Shown here one piece after another: positions 1-7,007 of a stretch of DNA of 11,598 nucleotides. Position numbers and translations under genes: made by a program. The stretch is from an uncultured Collinsella sp. (lineage in GTDB: Bacteria > Actinomycetota > Coriobacteriia > Coriobacteriales > Coriobacteriaceae). Numbering within the stretch: position 1 is the stretch's first letter; every line of letters begins with the position of its first letter. The stretch is taken from contig CALJNY010000046.1 in NCBI GenBank assembly GCA_937981515.1, positions 1 to 11,598 of the forward strand, read 5' to 3'. The notes under the pieces were generated by a model, which was given only the letters and a program-made list of their open reading frames with translations, made no database searches and was not told the origin of the DNA.

Positions 1-1
1 T

Positions 2-397
2 GATTACCTATGGGAGACCCTGGGCCTCGAGATCACTGCCGACCTTTGGCCCGAACGGGACAAAATTCACCCCACGTTACGCCCCGCCATTACTGTGGTG
101 CAGGCAAAATACCGCCGTGCATCCTTTTTGATCATGCGGATGTCATGGCACGCGGGACTACCCGACCTTAAGCGAATCCAGGCAAGTCTCGTCGAGCTGT
201 CCGGCATGCCGACCGTCATATCCGAGGCGCACTTGGAACAGCGTCAGCGCGAGCGACTGCAACAGCAGCGGATTCCCTTTATCTGCCCTGGCGTTCAGGC
301 ATATCTGCCCTTTATGGACGAGGAGTACTGGAGCGGCAAGCCCAACAAGCACGTAAAAGTCTACGATCCGCACGAATGGGCACAGCTGGCGGACTGA
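2..397 (+). CDS. Partial protein resembling the sensor part of MarR-type regulators (3' end only)
   Basis: The reading frame is open from the left window edge to a TGA at 395-397, so the true start lies upstream; 131 residues are visible. There is no ribosome binding site before the in-window GTG codons at 92 and 95, so these are unlikely starts. The visible part includes a segment FLIMRMSW, then a PTVISEAHLEQRQRERL stretch and the motif IPFICPGVQAYLPFM. An R-x-RL...IPF-x-(V/C)PG-x-Q-x-YLPF pattern is, from memory, typical of uncharacterised proteins annotated as MarR-family regulators, in which a winged helix follows this motif. Here the protein ends only about 28 residues later (WSGKPNKHVKVYDPHEWAQLAD), so the expected DNA-binding domain appears absent. 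It converges on the ArsC/Spx-like gene at 470-829. That it is coding is fairly certain; the family assignment is tentative. Confidence 0.6.
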   Translation, partial: DYLWETLGLEITADLWPERDKIHPTLRPAITVVQAKYRRASFLIMRMSWHAGLPDLKRIQASLVELSGMPTVISEAHLEQRQRERLQQQRIPFICPGVQAYLPFMDEEYWSGKPNKHVKVYDPHEWAQLAD

Positions 398-414
398 CTG
401 AGGCAGGCCCGCCG

Positions 415-464
415 GCGGAAAGTGCGTCCCACCCTGAGCACTCAAAACGGGTCGCACTTTCCGC
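415..464. repeat. 50-bp imperfect palindrome between convergent genes
   Basis: Perfect 12-base outer arms (GCGGAAAGTGCG at 415-426 and its complement at 453-464) enclose further symmetric blocks: CCC/GGG at 428-430 and 449-451, and TGAG/CTCA at 435-438 and 441-444. In total 19 of 25 possible pairs match around a centre at 439/440. The element lies in the 72-bp gap between two convergent stop codons, so it could act as a bidirectional terminator hairpin. It has no T-tract on either side, and the internal symmetry is more elaborate than a terminator needs. It may instead be a dispersed intergenic repeat or a protein-binding site. Confidence 0.6.
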
Positions 465-469
465 AGCCG

Positions 470-829
470 CTACAGCAACGCCTCGGCCCAAGCCGCTTCC
501 CTAAAGCCGGGAATCGCAAAGTCGTCGCCCACCAGCAGCGGACGCTTGACCAGCATGCCGTCGGTCGCCAGCAGCTCGTAGCACTCCCGATCCGTCATGC
601 CCGCATCCAGACGCGCCTTCAGGCCCAGCTCTCGATATTTCATGCCCGACGAATTAAAGAAACGCCGCACCGGCAGCCCCGAACGAGCAATCCAGGTCGC
701 AAGCTCATCAGCCGTGGGATTGTCCAAAACGATATCGCGGTCGATGTACTCTACCCCATGTTCGTCCAGCCATGCCTTGGCCTTCTTACAGGTCGAGCAC
801 TTGGAATATTCAACAAACAGTACGGTCAT
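470..829 (-). CDS. ArsC/Spx-fold thioredoxin-like CxxC protein
   Basis: This encodes a 119-residue protein of the ArsC family, which includes Spx/MgsR regulators and YffB/YusI-type putative reductases. The N-terminus forms the first strand of a thioredoxin fold followed by the redox pair C11-S-T-C14 (YSKCSTCKKA). The C-terminal part has the family signature around DGMLVKRPLLVGDD, followed by GFREAAW. Spx has the same CxxC spacing near its N-terminus, whereas classical arsenate reductases use a single early cysteine, so a thiol-disulfide reductase or Spx-like role is more likely than true arsenate reduction. The ATG at 829 was chosen because GGAGGA at 835-840 sits 5 nt upstream; an upstream in-frame ATG at 868 lacks a comparable site. 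The gene lies 92 bp downstream of mupG in the same orientation and could be read through from that operon or use its own promoter. Confidence 0.85.
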   Translation of the reverse strand: MTVLFVEYSKCSTCKKAKAWLDEHGVEYIDRDIVLDNPTADELATWIARSGLPVRRFFNSSGMKYRELGLKARLDAGMTDRECYELLATDGMLVKRPLLVGDDFAIPGFREAAWAEALL

Positions 830-899
830 GGGAATCCTCCGAATATAGATCGGCCAACGCAGGCACACGCCACACGAGGCGCCTTCGTATGATGGGCCA

Positions 900-905
900 A
901 TTGTA
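900..905 (-). promoter_or_regulatory. Possible -10 element for the ArsC/Spx-like gene
   Basis: TACAAT reads on the minus strand at 900-905, in the 92-bp gap between the mupG stop and the ArsC/Spx-like start. It would give a leader of roughly 65 nt. The best upstream hexamer, GTTTAA 16 bp away, is a poor -35 match, so this is a weak call. Confidence 0.3.
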
Positions 906-921
906 GCCCGCGGGTCACACG

Positions 922-1974
922 TTAAACGAACCGTACCCCGAATCCGCGTTTGATGAACGGCAGCAGTTCCATTGCCTCGGGCGTGATATGGCCCGCAACG
1001 TTCATGCGCTCGTCACCGGGAAGATCGACCCGCGCAATCTCAAGCTCGCCTTCGTAGCGCCCATATCCGCTATTGCTCACAGCGATCGACCCCGCCTTTC
1101 GCGGCAGGCCGGCTCCGGCATCCGTCGGCACGGAATCCGGCTTAAGCGTCGTACGTGACTCCTGAGACCTAAAGATGAGGACGCTCGAGTCGGGTCGGTC
1201 GTGATGAATCTGCCCGCGCACATAGGCATAACTGAGCTCAAGCTCGCATTGCAGGTCCACGTATCCGGCGGAAACTTGAGCAAACTGCGCCCAGCCCGCA
1301 TCGGAAAGATCGGGGTCGCCGACCAACACAATGTCGCAATCGGCGCCATGTGCAAGCTCAAGCATATTGAGGGCAACCTTTGACGCGCGACCGCGCTGCG
1401 CCTCGACCGTCGGCAGTCCCTCGAATACCGGCCCGCGAACGTTAGCATCACCCGGCACAAAAGCCATGATTTCGAATCCAAGCGCCGCAAGACGAAGATT
1501 CACCCGAGCAATGTCCTCCAGAGCTAAACCGGTATAAGGCTTGGGGTAAAAATTGTGGCAGGCGGCAAAACGAGTCACATCGGCACCGGCCTCACGCCAC
1601 GATGCGATTTCATCAGAACTCACTGTCGATGCATTGACCACAATGCGAAATACACCGGACAGCTCCGCGACCCGCTGGGCGCTAAAGCCATAGTCCAAAC
1701 GAAGGTAATCCAACCCCAGATCGCGCAAGTCCTCGATGCGCTCAAGCCCGAGCAAATCGCACGTGCGAGGCCCCACATCGGCAATGAGCGCAATGCCGCG
1801 GGCGGAAAGCAGCGACAGCACATGACGGACCTTATCGGCATACGCCGCTCCCCCATCCTCGGGAATATGCAGCGAGGTGAACGCATAGCGCGCACCCGCC
1901 GCGGCACCACGTTCAATCGTCCGCTCAATATCCTGCAGAGGGCTGGAAAGATAAATCGAAATACCCGTTTTCAC
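922..1974 (-). CDS. mupG: MupG-like 6-phospho-N-acetylmuramidase (DUF871)
   Basis: This encodes a 350-residue protein of the DUF871/'outer surface protein' family, whose characterised member, S. aureus MupG, hydrolyses MurNAc-6-phosphate-GlcNAc in the cytoplasm. Family landmarks appear in order: GISIYLSS (4-11), FTSLHIPED (32-40), LIADVGPRT (63-71), the TIM-barrel strand LDYLRLDYGF (88-97), VVNAST (112-117), CHNFYPKPYTGL (139-150), FVPGD (172-176) and RGPVFEGLPTVEAQRG (180-195). The C-terminal domain contains a YGRYEGELEIARVDLPGDERMNVAG block (304-328). No signal peptide is seen, which fits a cytoplasmic enzyme. The start is GTG at 1974, supported by AAAGGAG at 1984-1990 with 9 nt spacing. 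It is the last gene of the murR-murQ-murP-mupG operon, separated from murP by 117 bp that include a terminator-like hairpin. Function is inferred from family and operon context. Confidence 0.88.
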   Translation of the reverse strand: MKTGISIYLSSPLQDIERTIERGAAAGARYAFTSLHIPEDGGAAYADKVRHVLSLLSARGIALIADVGPRTCDLLGLERIEDLRDLGLDYLRLDYGFSAQRVAELSGVFRIVVNASTVSSDEIASWREAGADVTRFAACHNFYPKPYTGLALEDIARVNLRLAALGFEIMAFVPGDANVRGPVFEGLPTVEAQRGRASKVALNMLELAHGADCDIVLVGDPDLSDAGWAQFAQVSAGYVDLQCELELSYAYVRGQIHHDRPDSSVLIFRSQESRTTLKPDSVPTDAGAGLPRKAGSIAVSNSGYGRYEGELEIARVDLPGDERMNVAGHITPEAMELLPFIKRGFGVRFV

Positions 1975-1983
1975 GCTTCAACG

Positions 1984-1990
1984 CTCCTTT
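1984..1990 (-). promoter_or_regulatory. mupG Shine-Dalgarno abutting a terminator U-tract
   Basis: AAAGGAG (minus strand, 1984-1990) lies 9 nt before the GTG start of mupG and directly adjoins the T-run (1991-1996) of the upstream terminator hairpin. It decides the GTG start. Any mechanism acting on the hairpin would also affect ribosome access here. Confidence 0.7.
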
Positions 1991-2024
1991 AAAAAAGGCC
2001 GGCGGAGCAGCTAGCCCCGCCGGC
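1991..2024 (-). terminator. Intrinsic terminator or attenuator between murP and mupG
   Basis: On the minus strand an 11-bp GC-rich stem (arms 2014-2024 and 1998-2008, one G-U wobble) with a 5-nt loop (2009-2013) is followed, after one further C at 1997, by six T residues at 1991-1996. This is a textbook rho-independent terminator. It lies inside the operon, just upstream of the mupG ribosome binding site. It may terminate the murR-murQ-murP message with only partial read-through into mupG, or be a regulated attenuator. Confidence 0.85.
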
Positions 2025-2056
2025 ACAACCATAACATCAAGAAATCTGCCGCGCGC

Positions 2057-2083
2057 CGCGAACCCTGAGCAACACGGCTCGCG
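2057..2083 (-). other. Second hairpin in the murP-mupG intercistronic leader
   Basis: An 8-bp stem (arms 2076-2083 and 2057-2064, one G-U wobble) with an 11-nt loop starts 8 nt after the murP stop codon and lies about 30 nt ahead of the terminator hairpin. It has no U-tract. It could stabilise the 3' end of the upstream mRNA or form part of a two-stem regulatory leader; no known riboswitch class was recognised. Confidence 0.4.
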
Positions 2084-2091
2084 ATATCAAA

Positions 2092-3522
2092 CTACTCGCC
2101 AAAGAACTCGTTGATCTTCTGCTCGTCGACGCCAAAGAACCACGTCAGGACAAAGCCGGCGGCATAGGCAAGCAGCATAGCGGCAACGTAGCCGAGCTGC
2201 TGGCCAGGAACGACGATCAGCAGGCCAAACAGACCGGAAACGCCCTGAGAAACCGTGCCGATGTGAAGCAGCGCCGCGAGCGCGCCGCCAAACCCGGCAC
2301 CCAGGCAGGCCGTCACAAACGGACGAACGAGCGGCAGCGTAACAGCATACATCAGAGGCTCGCCCACACCCAGGATTCCAACGGGAATGGACTCTGCGAC
2401 GTACTTCTTGAGCTTGGCGTTCTTGGTCTTAAAGTACAGCGCCAAACCGGCACCGACCTGGCCGCCGCCAGCCATCATAAGGATGGGAAGCAGGTAATTG
2501 ATACCCTTGGTAGCGCCGTCGGGATCGTTGAGCATAGCGTGGATCGGCGTGAGCGCCTGATGCAGGCCGACGGACACCAGCGGCAAGAAGCCTGCCGACA
2601 GGATATAGCCGCCCAGGACGCCCAGCTTCTCGAAGATAAAGGTCAAAACGCTAAAGATGGCAGTCGTCAGCCATGCGCCAACCGGCTGGATGACGAGCAT
2701 CAGAGCAAAGGCGCCGATGATGAGCACCAGCAGCGGGGACAAGAACGTGTCGAGTGCGTTGGGCATAACCTTGCGAATCTGACGCTCCATCCAGGCAAAA
2801 AATGCGCCAGCGATGAGAGCCGCGATCATGCCGCCCGCTGCGGGGTTGTACTGCGCACTGGTGAGCGGCAGCAGAATGGCAGTGGCAGGATCAGCCGCGC
2901 CAGGCGCAAGCAGGGGCATGGCACTGTTGGCGATGCACATCATGCCGGCGATGCCGCCCAGCGCAGCGGAACCACCAAACTCACGTGCCGCGTTATAGCC
3001 CACCAAGATAGGCAGATAGGCAAACAGGGCCCAGCCCATGGAACGAATGCCCTGGTACCACCACTCGCCTGCAAGCGCGCCTGCCGTCGAGACGTTAATG
3101 ACGTTGCAGATACCGTTGATGAGGCCAGCCGCAATGATGCCGGGAAGCAGGGCGACAAAGACATTGGAAATCTTCTTGAGGAAGGCCTGAACCGGCTTGG
3201 ACTCGTACTTGGCCTTCTGCGCGGCCTTGTTTGTGGCCGCAGCGTCAACCACGCTCTCATCGGCAACGCCTTTCGCAAGGCCGGTGAGCTTGGAGAACTC
3301 CTCGAGCACCTTATTCACCTTGCCCGGACCCAGCACGATCTGCATCGTGTCGTCCTCGACCAGGCCCATCACGCCGTCGAGTGCCTTAATGCCCTCCGTG
3401 TCGACGTTGCCCGCGTCTTTGACGGTCACGCGCAGGCGCGTCATGCACGCCGCGTTTGCGAGCACGTTGTCTTTACCGCCCAAAAGGTCCAGCAGCTTTT
3501 GAGCCAGCTCTTTGTTCGTCAT
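2092..3522 (-). CDS. murP: PTS EIIBC permease, MurP-like (MurNAc / MurNAc-GlcNAc uptake)
   Basis: This encodes a 476-residue phosphotransferase-system permease. Residues 1-85 form an EIIB domain of the glucose/sucrose type with the phosphorylated cysteine C26 in the motif AACMTRLRV. After a polar linker (about 86-115) comes an EIIC domain with roughly ten hydrophobic segments between 120 and 465, including FVALLPGIIAAGLINGI and the signatures GLHQALTPIHAML (319-331) and GVGEPLMYAVTLPL (385-398). No EIIA domain is fused or encoded nearby, so a glucose-type EIIA must be supplied in trans, as for known MurP proteins. The ATG at 3522 is preceded by an AAGGAGG ribosome binding site. Its position 57 bp after murQ and upstream of a mupG-like gene points to MurNAc or MurNAc-GlcNAc. 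Sequence alone cannot separate this from other glucose-superfamily substrates. Confidence 0.88.
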   Translation of the reverse strand: MTNKELAQKLLDLLGGKDNVLANAACMTRLRVTVKDAGNVDTEGIKALDGVMGLVEDDTMQIVLGPGKVNKVLEEFSKLTGLAKGVADESVVDAAATNKAAQKAKYESKPVQAFLKKISNVFVALLPGIIAAGLINGICNVINVSTAGALAGEWWYQGIRSMGWALFAYLPILVGYNAAREFGGSAALGGIAGMMCIANSAMPLLAPGAADPATAILLPLTSAQYNPAAGGMIAALIAGAFFAWMERQIRKVMPNALDTFLSPLLVLIIGAFALMLVIQPVGAWLTTAIFSVLTFIFEKLGVLGGYILSAGFLPLVSVGLHQALTPIHAMLNDPDGATKGINYLLPILMMAGGGQVGAGLALYFKTKNAKLKKYVAESIPVGILGVGEPLMYAVTLPLVRPFVTACLGAGFGGALAALLHIGTVSQGVSGLFGLLIVVPGQQLGYVAAMLLAYAAGFVLTWFFGVDEQKINEFFGE

Positions 3523-3579
3523 AACTCCTCCTTGTATTGGGTATCTCGTCTGGATGTCATATCAGCTCACGCCGCGCAC

Positions 3580-4503
<924 letters not shown>

Positions 4504-4513
4504 TTCATTCACC

Positions 4514-5365
4514 TCATCTTTCCTGTTTCTCGATGTAGTTTTGCTTTATGACATGCGTCGCCCGTTCGTAGTCGCTGGCAACGTAAGCAGCGTACAGGGC
4601 ATCGACAACCATAAGCTGGGCCATACGCGAAGCCATGGCACCGCTGCGGACCAAGGGTTCACTCGCAGCGACGCCGAGCACGGCATCGGCCATGGTGGCA
4701 AGCTTGGATGATCCATCTACTCTGGTAACGGCCACAACGGGACAGTTGTGACGTTGAGCCTCGGCGGTGCAGTCCAGCACCTCTTGCGTCAAGCCCGAGT
4801 AGCTAAAGGCGATTGCCATATCGCCCTCATGCATGTTCTTGGCACATAAGAGCTGATCATGCCAGTCGTCGTACAGATGGCACTCTTTGTCGACACGCAT
4901 GAGCTTTTGCGCCAGGTCGTGCGCGACCAAACGAGAGGCACCAATACCGAACAGATTGACCGCGCGTGCCCGCTTAAGACGGGCCGCGCATCGCTCCAAG
5001 ACGGTGTAATCGAGCGTTCGCGCCGTCGCCTCGATTGTGCGCACGTTGCTTTTCATCACCTTCCCCACGATACGTTCGACGCTGTCATCCATGGAGATGT
5101 CCTCGAGGGCTATGTCTTTCTTGTCACCTAAGAGCGCCAGCTCGGCAATCAGTTCGCGCTGGAACTCCTTGTAGCCCGCAAAACCCAAACGCTTGCAAAA
5201 GCGCAAAATGCTCGAGGGCGAGGAGAACGTGACATCGGCAAGACCGCGGACGGACAGCCCGACCACCTCGTGCGGATGAGCGCTTACATATGCGATGACA
5301 TTGCGTTCCGCCGGGCTCGCGCTGAGCTCACGCTCGCGAAGCCGCAAAAGCAATCCGTTTGCCAT
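4514..5365 (-). CDS. murR: RpiR-family regulator with SIS domain, MurR-like
   Basis: This encodes a 283-residue transcription factor. Residues 1 to about 75 form the RpiR-type helix-turn-helix (SASPAERNVIAYV, then VRGLADVTFSSPSSILRFCKRLGFAGYKEFQREL). About 125-250 is a sugar-phosphate-binding SIS domain (AVNLFGIGASRLVAHDLAQKL, then MAIAFSYSGLTQEVLDC). In MurR proteins the SIS domain senses MurNAc-6-phosphate, the substrate of MurQ encoded immediately downstream. Being the first gene of the operon suggests it autoregulates the cluster. The ATG at 5365 was chosen because GGAGG sits 8 nt upstream; the longer in-frame form begins at a GTG at 5374 that overlaps this ribosome binding site. RpiR family membership is clear; the exact ligand is inferred from the neighbours. 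Confidence 0.9.
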   Translation of the reverse strand: MANGLLLRLRERELSASPAERNVIAYVSAHPHEVVGLSVRGLADVTFSSPSSILRFCKRLGFAGYKEFQRELIAELALLGDKKDIALEDISMDDSVERIVGKVMKSNVRTIEATARTLDYTVLERCAARLKRARAVNLFGIGASRLVAHDLAQKLMRVDKECHLYDDWHDQLLCAKNMHEGDMAIAFSYSGLTQEVLDCTAEAQRHNCPVVAVTRVDGSSKLATMADAVLGVAASEPLVRSGAMASRMAQLMVVDALYAAYVASDYERATHVIKQNYIEKQER

Positions 5366-5399
5366 CTCAAACACCTCCGTTGAGAAGAATTAAAGACCA

Positions 5400-5412
5400 A
5401 CGAACGATTCGT
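5400..5412. promoter_or_regulatory. Candidate operator upstream of murR (ACGAA-CGA-TTCGT)
   Basis: A perfect 5-3-5 inverted repeat lies 35 bp upstream of the murR start, where RNA polymerase would be expected to bind or start. It could be a binding site for the operon's own RpiR regulator. No confident -10/-35 pair was found around it, so this is a hypothesis based on symmetry and position. Confidence 0.3.
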
Positions 5413-5432
5413 ACCGGATACAAACAGCTTTT

Positions 5433-5449
5433 GCGGTACATTGTGCCGC
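5433..5449. promoter_or_regulatory. Second candidate operator upstream of murR
   Basis: This is a 7-3-7 inverted repeat, GCGGTAC-ATT-GTGCCGC, with one mismatched pair, centred about 75 bp upstream of the murR start. Together with the dyad at 5400-5412 it is the main symmetric element between the VanZ-gene terminator and murR. It could be a MurR operator or a catabolite-control site. Confidence 0.28.
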
Positions 5450-5464
5450 ATCGTGGCGCACAAA

Positions 5465-5488
5465 GGGCGAGCGTTCTACCGCTCGCCC
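5465..5488 (-). terminator. Hairpin terminator after the VanZ-like gene
   Basis: A perfect 9-bp stem of GGGCGAGCG and its complement (5465-5473 and 5480-5488) with a 6-nt loop is followed on the minus strand by TTTG. It lies about 80 bp past the VanZ-like stop codon and before the murR leader. The T-run is short, so termination may be partial, but nothing else explains the hairpin. Confidence 0.65.
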
Positions 5489-5569
5489 CTCAAATCCGAC
5501 CGCTCGGAAATACGCGCGACACAAAATAATTCAACGAGGTTGCATTATCAGAAACGGGTTTGTTACCGG

Positions 5570-6151
5570 CTAGCGCCTCGCATGGGCGCCGATCGGCCGA
5601 GTCGCATGGCGCACCAACGCCGCTGCCAGCAATACCAACAGCATGGCGGTGACATAGCCCGCAGCATCGAATCCTAAATCGATAACGTCGAAATGCCTGC
5701 CGGGAACAAAGATCTTATGCACCTGATCGCCAACGGAGCAGGCGGCGCAAAAGAGCAATACGGGCACGCAACGGGAGCATACGCTCCACGGACGCCTGGA
5801 AAGGCAAACCACGACCACGGAGGCGAATAATCCGACGAAGAAAAACTCTACGGTATGGGCAACGCGACGGACGTTTGTGCCCACCCACATGCGAATGGAA
5901 GCAAGTCGGCCAGACCGGACATTCGAGGCAGCCGAATCGGCGCCCCCGGTCATTCCGTTCTCTGTCTGGGCTTCACCCGTGGCATCAGCAGCCTGAACGC
6001 CCGTAGCCTGACCCTCCACCACACGCGCGGTGGACTCGCTCAGCAACGACGTCTCCACCGCATTTTGCTCCGTCAGCACCCAGATGCCCGCCAGCGTTGC
6101 AACGAACAGAACAATTGCGGTCCATCCGATTATTTGTTTTACGCGCGCCAA
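5570..6151 (-). CDS. VanZ-family membrane protein
   Basis: This encodes a 193-residue membrane protein with the VanZ-like domain at about 95-180. Conserved polar positions of the family are visible: H99 and E102 in AHTVEFFFVGLF, D142-Q143 in SVGDQVHKIFVPGR, R152, and D158 ahead of a DAAGYVTAM segment. Hydrophobic segments lie near 7-27, 101-117, 127-142 and 162-181. Between the first and second is an Ala/Gly/Thr/Glu-rich, apparently extracytoplasmic linker of about 70 residues, longer than usual. The start is TTG at 6151, chosen for the AAGGAGG ribosome binding site 7 nt upstream; an in-frame ATG at 6193 has no such site. VanZ of Enterococcus confers low-level teicoplanin resistance, but most homologues have no known function and no resistance cluster is present here. 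Confidence 0.78.
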   Translation of the reverse strand: MARVKQIIGWTAIVLFVATLAGIWVLTEQNAVETSLLSESTARVVEGQATGVQAADATGEAQTENGMTGGADSAASNVRSGRLASIRMWVGTNVRRVAHTVEFFFVGLFASVVVVCLSRRPWSVCSRCVPVLLFCAACSVGDQVHKIFVPGRHFDVIDLGFDAAGYVTAMLLVLLAAALVRHATRPIGAHARR

Positions 6152-6180
6152 GGGCCAACCTCCTTTTTTGAATATCAGCG

Positions 6181-6186
6181 AGTGTA
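6181..6186 (-). promoter_or_regulatory. Possible -10 element for the VanZ-like gene
   Basis: TACACT reads on the minus strand at 6181-6186, about 30 bp upstream of the TTG start, giving a short leader that contains the ribosome binding site. No good -35 hexamer lies at the usual distance. Read-through from the recombinase gene (stop at 6256) is an alternative. Confidence 0.28.
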
Positions 6187-6255
6187 GCCCCAAATGGCAT
6201 CGTCACCGTATCAAAATTTGAATCGCAACAGGAAGCGACAAAGCGACGCAAACCC

Positions 6256-6861
6256 CTACCCCGCCTCGCGCATCCAGCGATCGAACGTCCCCACGCACAC
6301 GCCCAGGCACTTTGCTGCCTGGCTGCGGGTAATATCGCCTGCCTCATAGCTATCGCGCACCAGCTCAAACTGAGGAGGGCACGGCTTGCGAGGTCGACCG
6401 AAACGAACCCCTCGCGCCCGCGCCGCTGCAATTCCCTCCGCCTGGCGCCGATGGATATTCTCGCGCTCCACCTGCGCCACGTAGCTCAGCAGTTGCAGCA
6501 CAATATCGGCAATCAGGGTGTTGGTCACATCCGGCGCGCCGCTGGCCCTAGCGCGCGTGTCAAGCAATGGCATGTCCAACACCACAATGGCAACCCCGAG
6601 CTCCTTGGTAATGCGTCGCCATTCCTCAAGAATCTCGGAGTAATTACGACCAAGTCGGTCGATAGAAAGCACCACCAGCACGTCCCCGTCTCCCAGGACG
6701 TGCAACAGCTCGCGATAATGCGGTCGATCGAAGTCCTTGCCGCTCGCATGGTCGGCATAAATATTCGCTGAGCCCACGCCATAGGCGCCCAGCGCATCCA
6801 GCTGCCGATTCAGATTCTGATCGCGCGAACTCACCCGCGCATACCCGTACACCGTCGCCAT
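6256..6861 (-). CDS. Small serine recombinase (Pin/resolvase family)
   Basis: This encodes a 201-residue site-specific recombinase. The catalytic domain opens with VYGYARVSSRDQN, where S11 aligns with the nucleophilic serine of gamma-delta resolvase and R9 with its Arg8. SIDRLGRN supplies the conserved arginines R69 and R72, and the long E-helix runs at about 113-140. The VRFGRPRK motif (152-159) leads into a C-terminal helix-turn-helix (about 167-197, ITRSQAAKCLGVCVGTFDRWM). The length fits resolvase/invertase proteins rather than large integrases. The ATG at 6861 was preferred; a TTG at 6891 would place the start within the inverted repeats upstream. No transposase or partner gene is present, so it may be a solitary invertase, or a remnant or cargo of a mobile element. 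Symmetric half-sites directly upstream may be its target or operator. Confidence 0.9.
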   Translation of the reverse strand: MATVYGYARVSSRDQNLNRQLDALGAYGVGSANIYADHASGKDFDRPHYRELLHVLGDGDVLVVLSIDRLGRNYSEILEEWRRITKELGVAIVVLDMPLLDTRARASGAPDVTNTLIADIVLQLLSYVAQVERENIHRRQAEGIAAARARGVRFGRPRKPCPPQFELVRDSYEAGDITRSQAAKCLGVCVGTFDRWMREAG

Positions 6862-6879
6862 CTCATCCCCGCTTTCTTG

Positions 6880-6939
6880 TAAACCTGCCAAAAGGGACAG
6901 GTTTATTTTGGTAGGTTTTACCTCTCAAATAGCAGGTAA
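6880..6939. repeat. Cluster of inverted ACCTG-type half-sites upstream of the recombinase
   Basis: Three nested or adjacent inverted repeats lie within 60 bp, starting about 20 bp upstream of the recombinase ATG. TAAACCTG (6880-6887) pairs with CAGGTTTA (6898-6905), giving a 26-bp site. AAACCTGCCAAAA (6881-6893) pairs with TTTTGGTAGGTTT (6906-6918) at 12 of 13 positions. TTACCT (6918-6923) pairs with AGGTAA (6934-6939). All arms share a core ACCT, usually ACCTG. Serine recombinases bind such paired half-sites next to their own genes, so this is a plausible res/crossover site or operator. Confidence 0.5.
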
Positions 6940-6985
6940 GCGGGCGGCCGAGCAGACGGCAAGGTAGCCACGATTCAAATGCGGA

Positions 6986-7007
6986 GGGCGGCCCCGAAAG
7001 ACCGCCC
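6986..7007 (-). terminator. GC-rich hairpin after rnr
   Basis: An 8-bp stem (arms 7000-7007 and 6986-6993, one G-U wobble), extendable by three pairs, has a 6-nt loop and lies about 30 bp beyond the rnr stop codon. It is not followed by a T-run on the minus strand, so it is a weak intrinsic terminator or a 3'-end stabiliser. Confidence 0.5.

Noticed and set aside
422..892. A 156-codon plus-strand frame opposite the ArsC/Spx-like gene.
   Set aside because: It starts inside the palindrome and shows no motif; the minus strand has the CxxC protein with a strong ribosome binding site.
2062..2071. The 10-mer ACCCTGAGCA occurs both here and inside the palindrome at 431-440.
   Set aside because: The match does not extend into the palindrome arms, so it does not look like a second copy of the element and is probably chance.
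5495..5508. Small inverted repeat TCCGA-CCGC-TCGGA downstream of the VanZ-like gene.
   Set aside because: The 5-bp arms are short, there is no T-run, and a better hairpin lies just beyond it at 5465-5488.
5570..6861. Could the recombinase and VanZ-like genes form a complete transposon or a glycopeptide-resistance island?
   Set aside because: No transposase, terminal inverted repeats, target-site duplication or other van genes are visible in the window.
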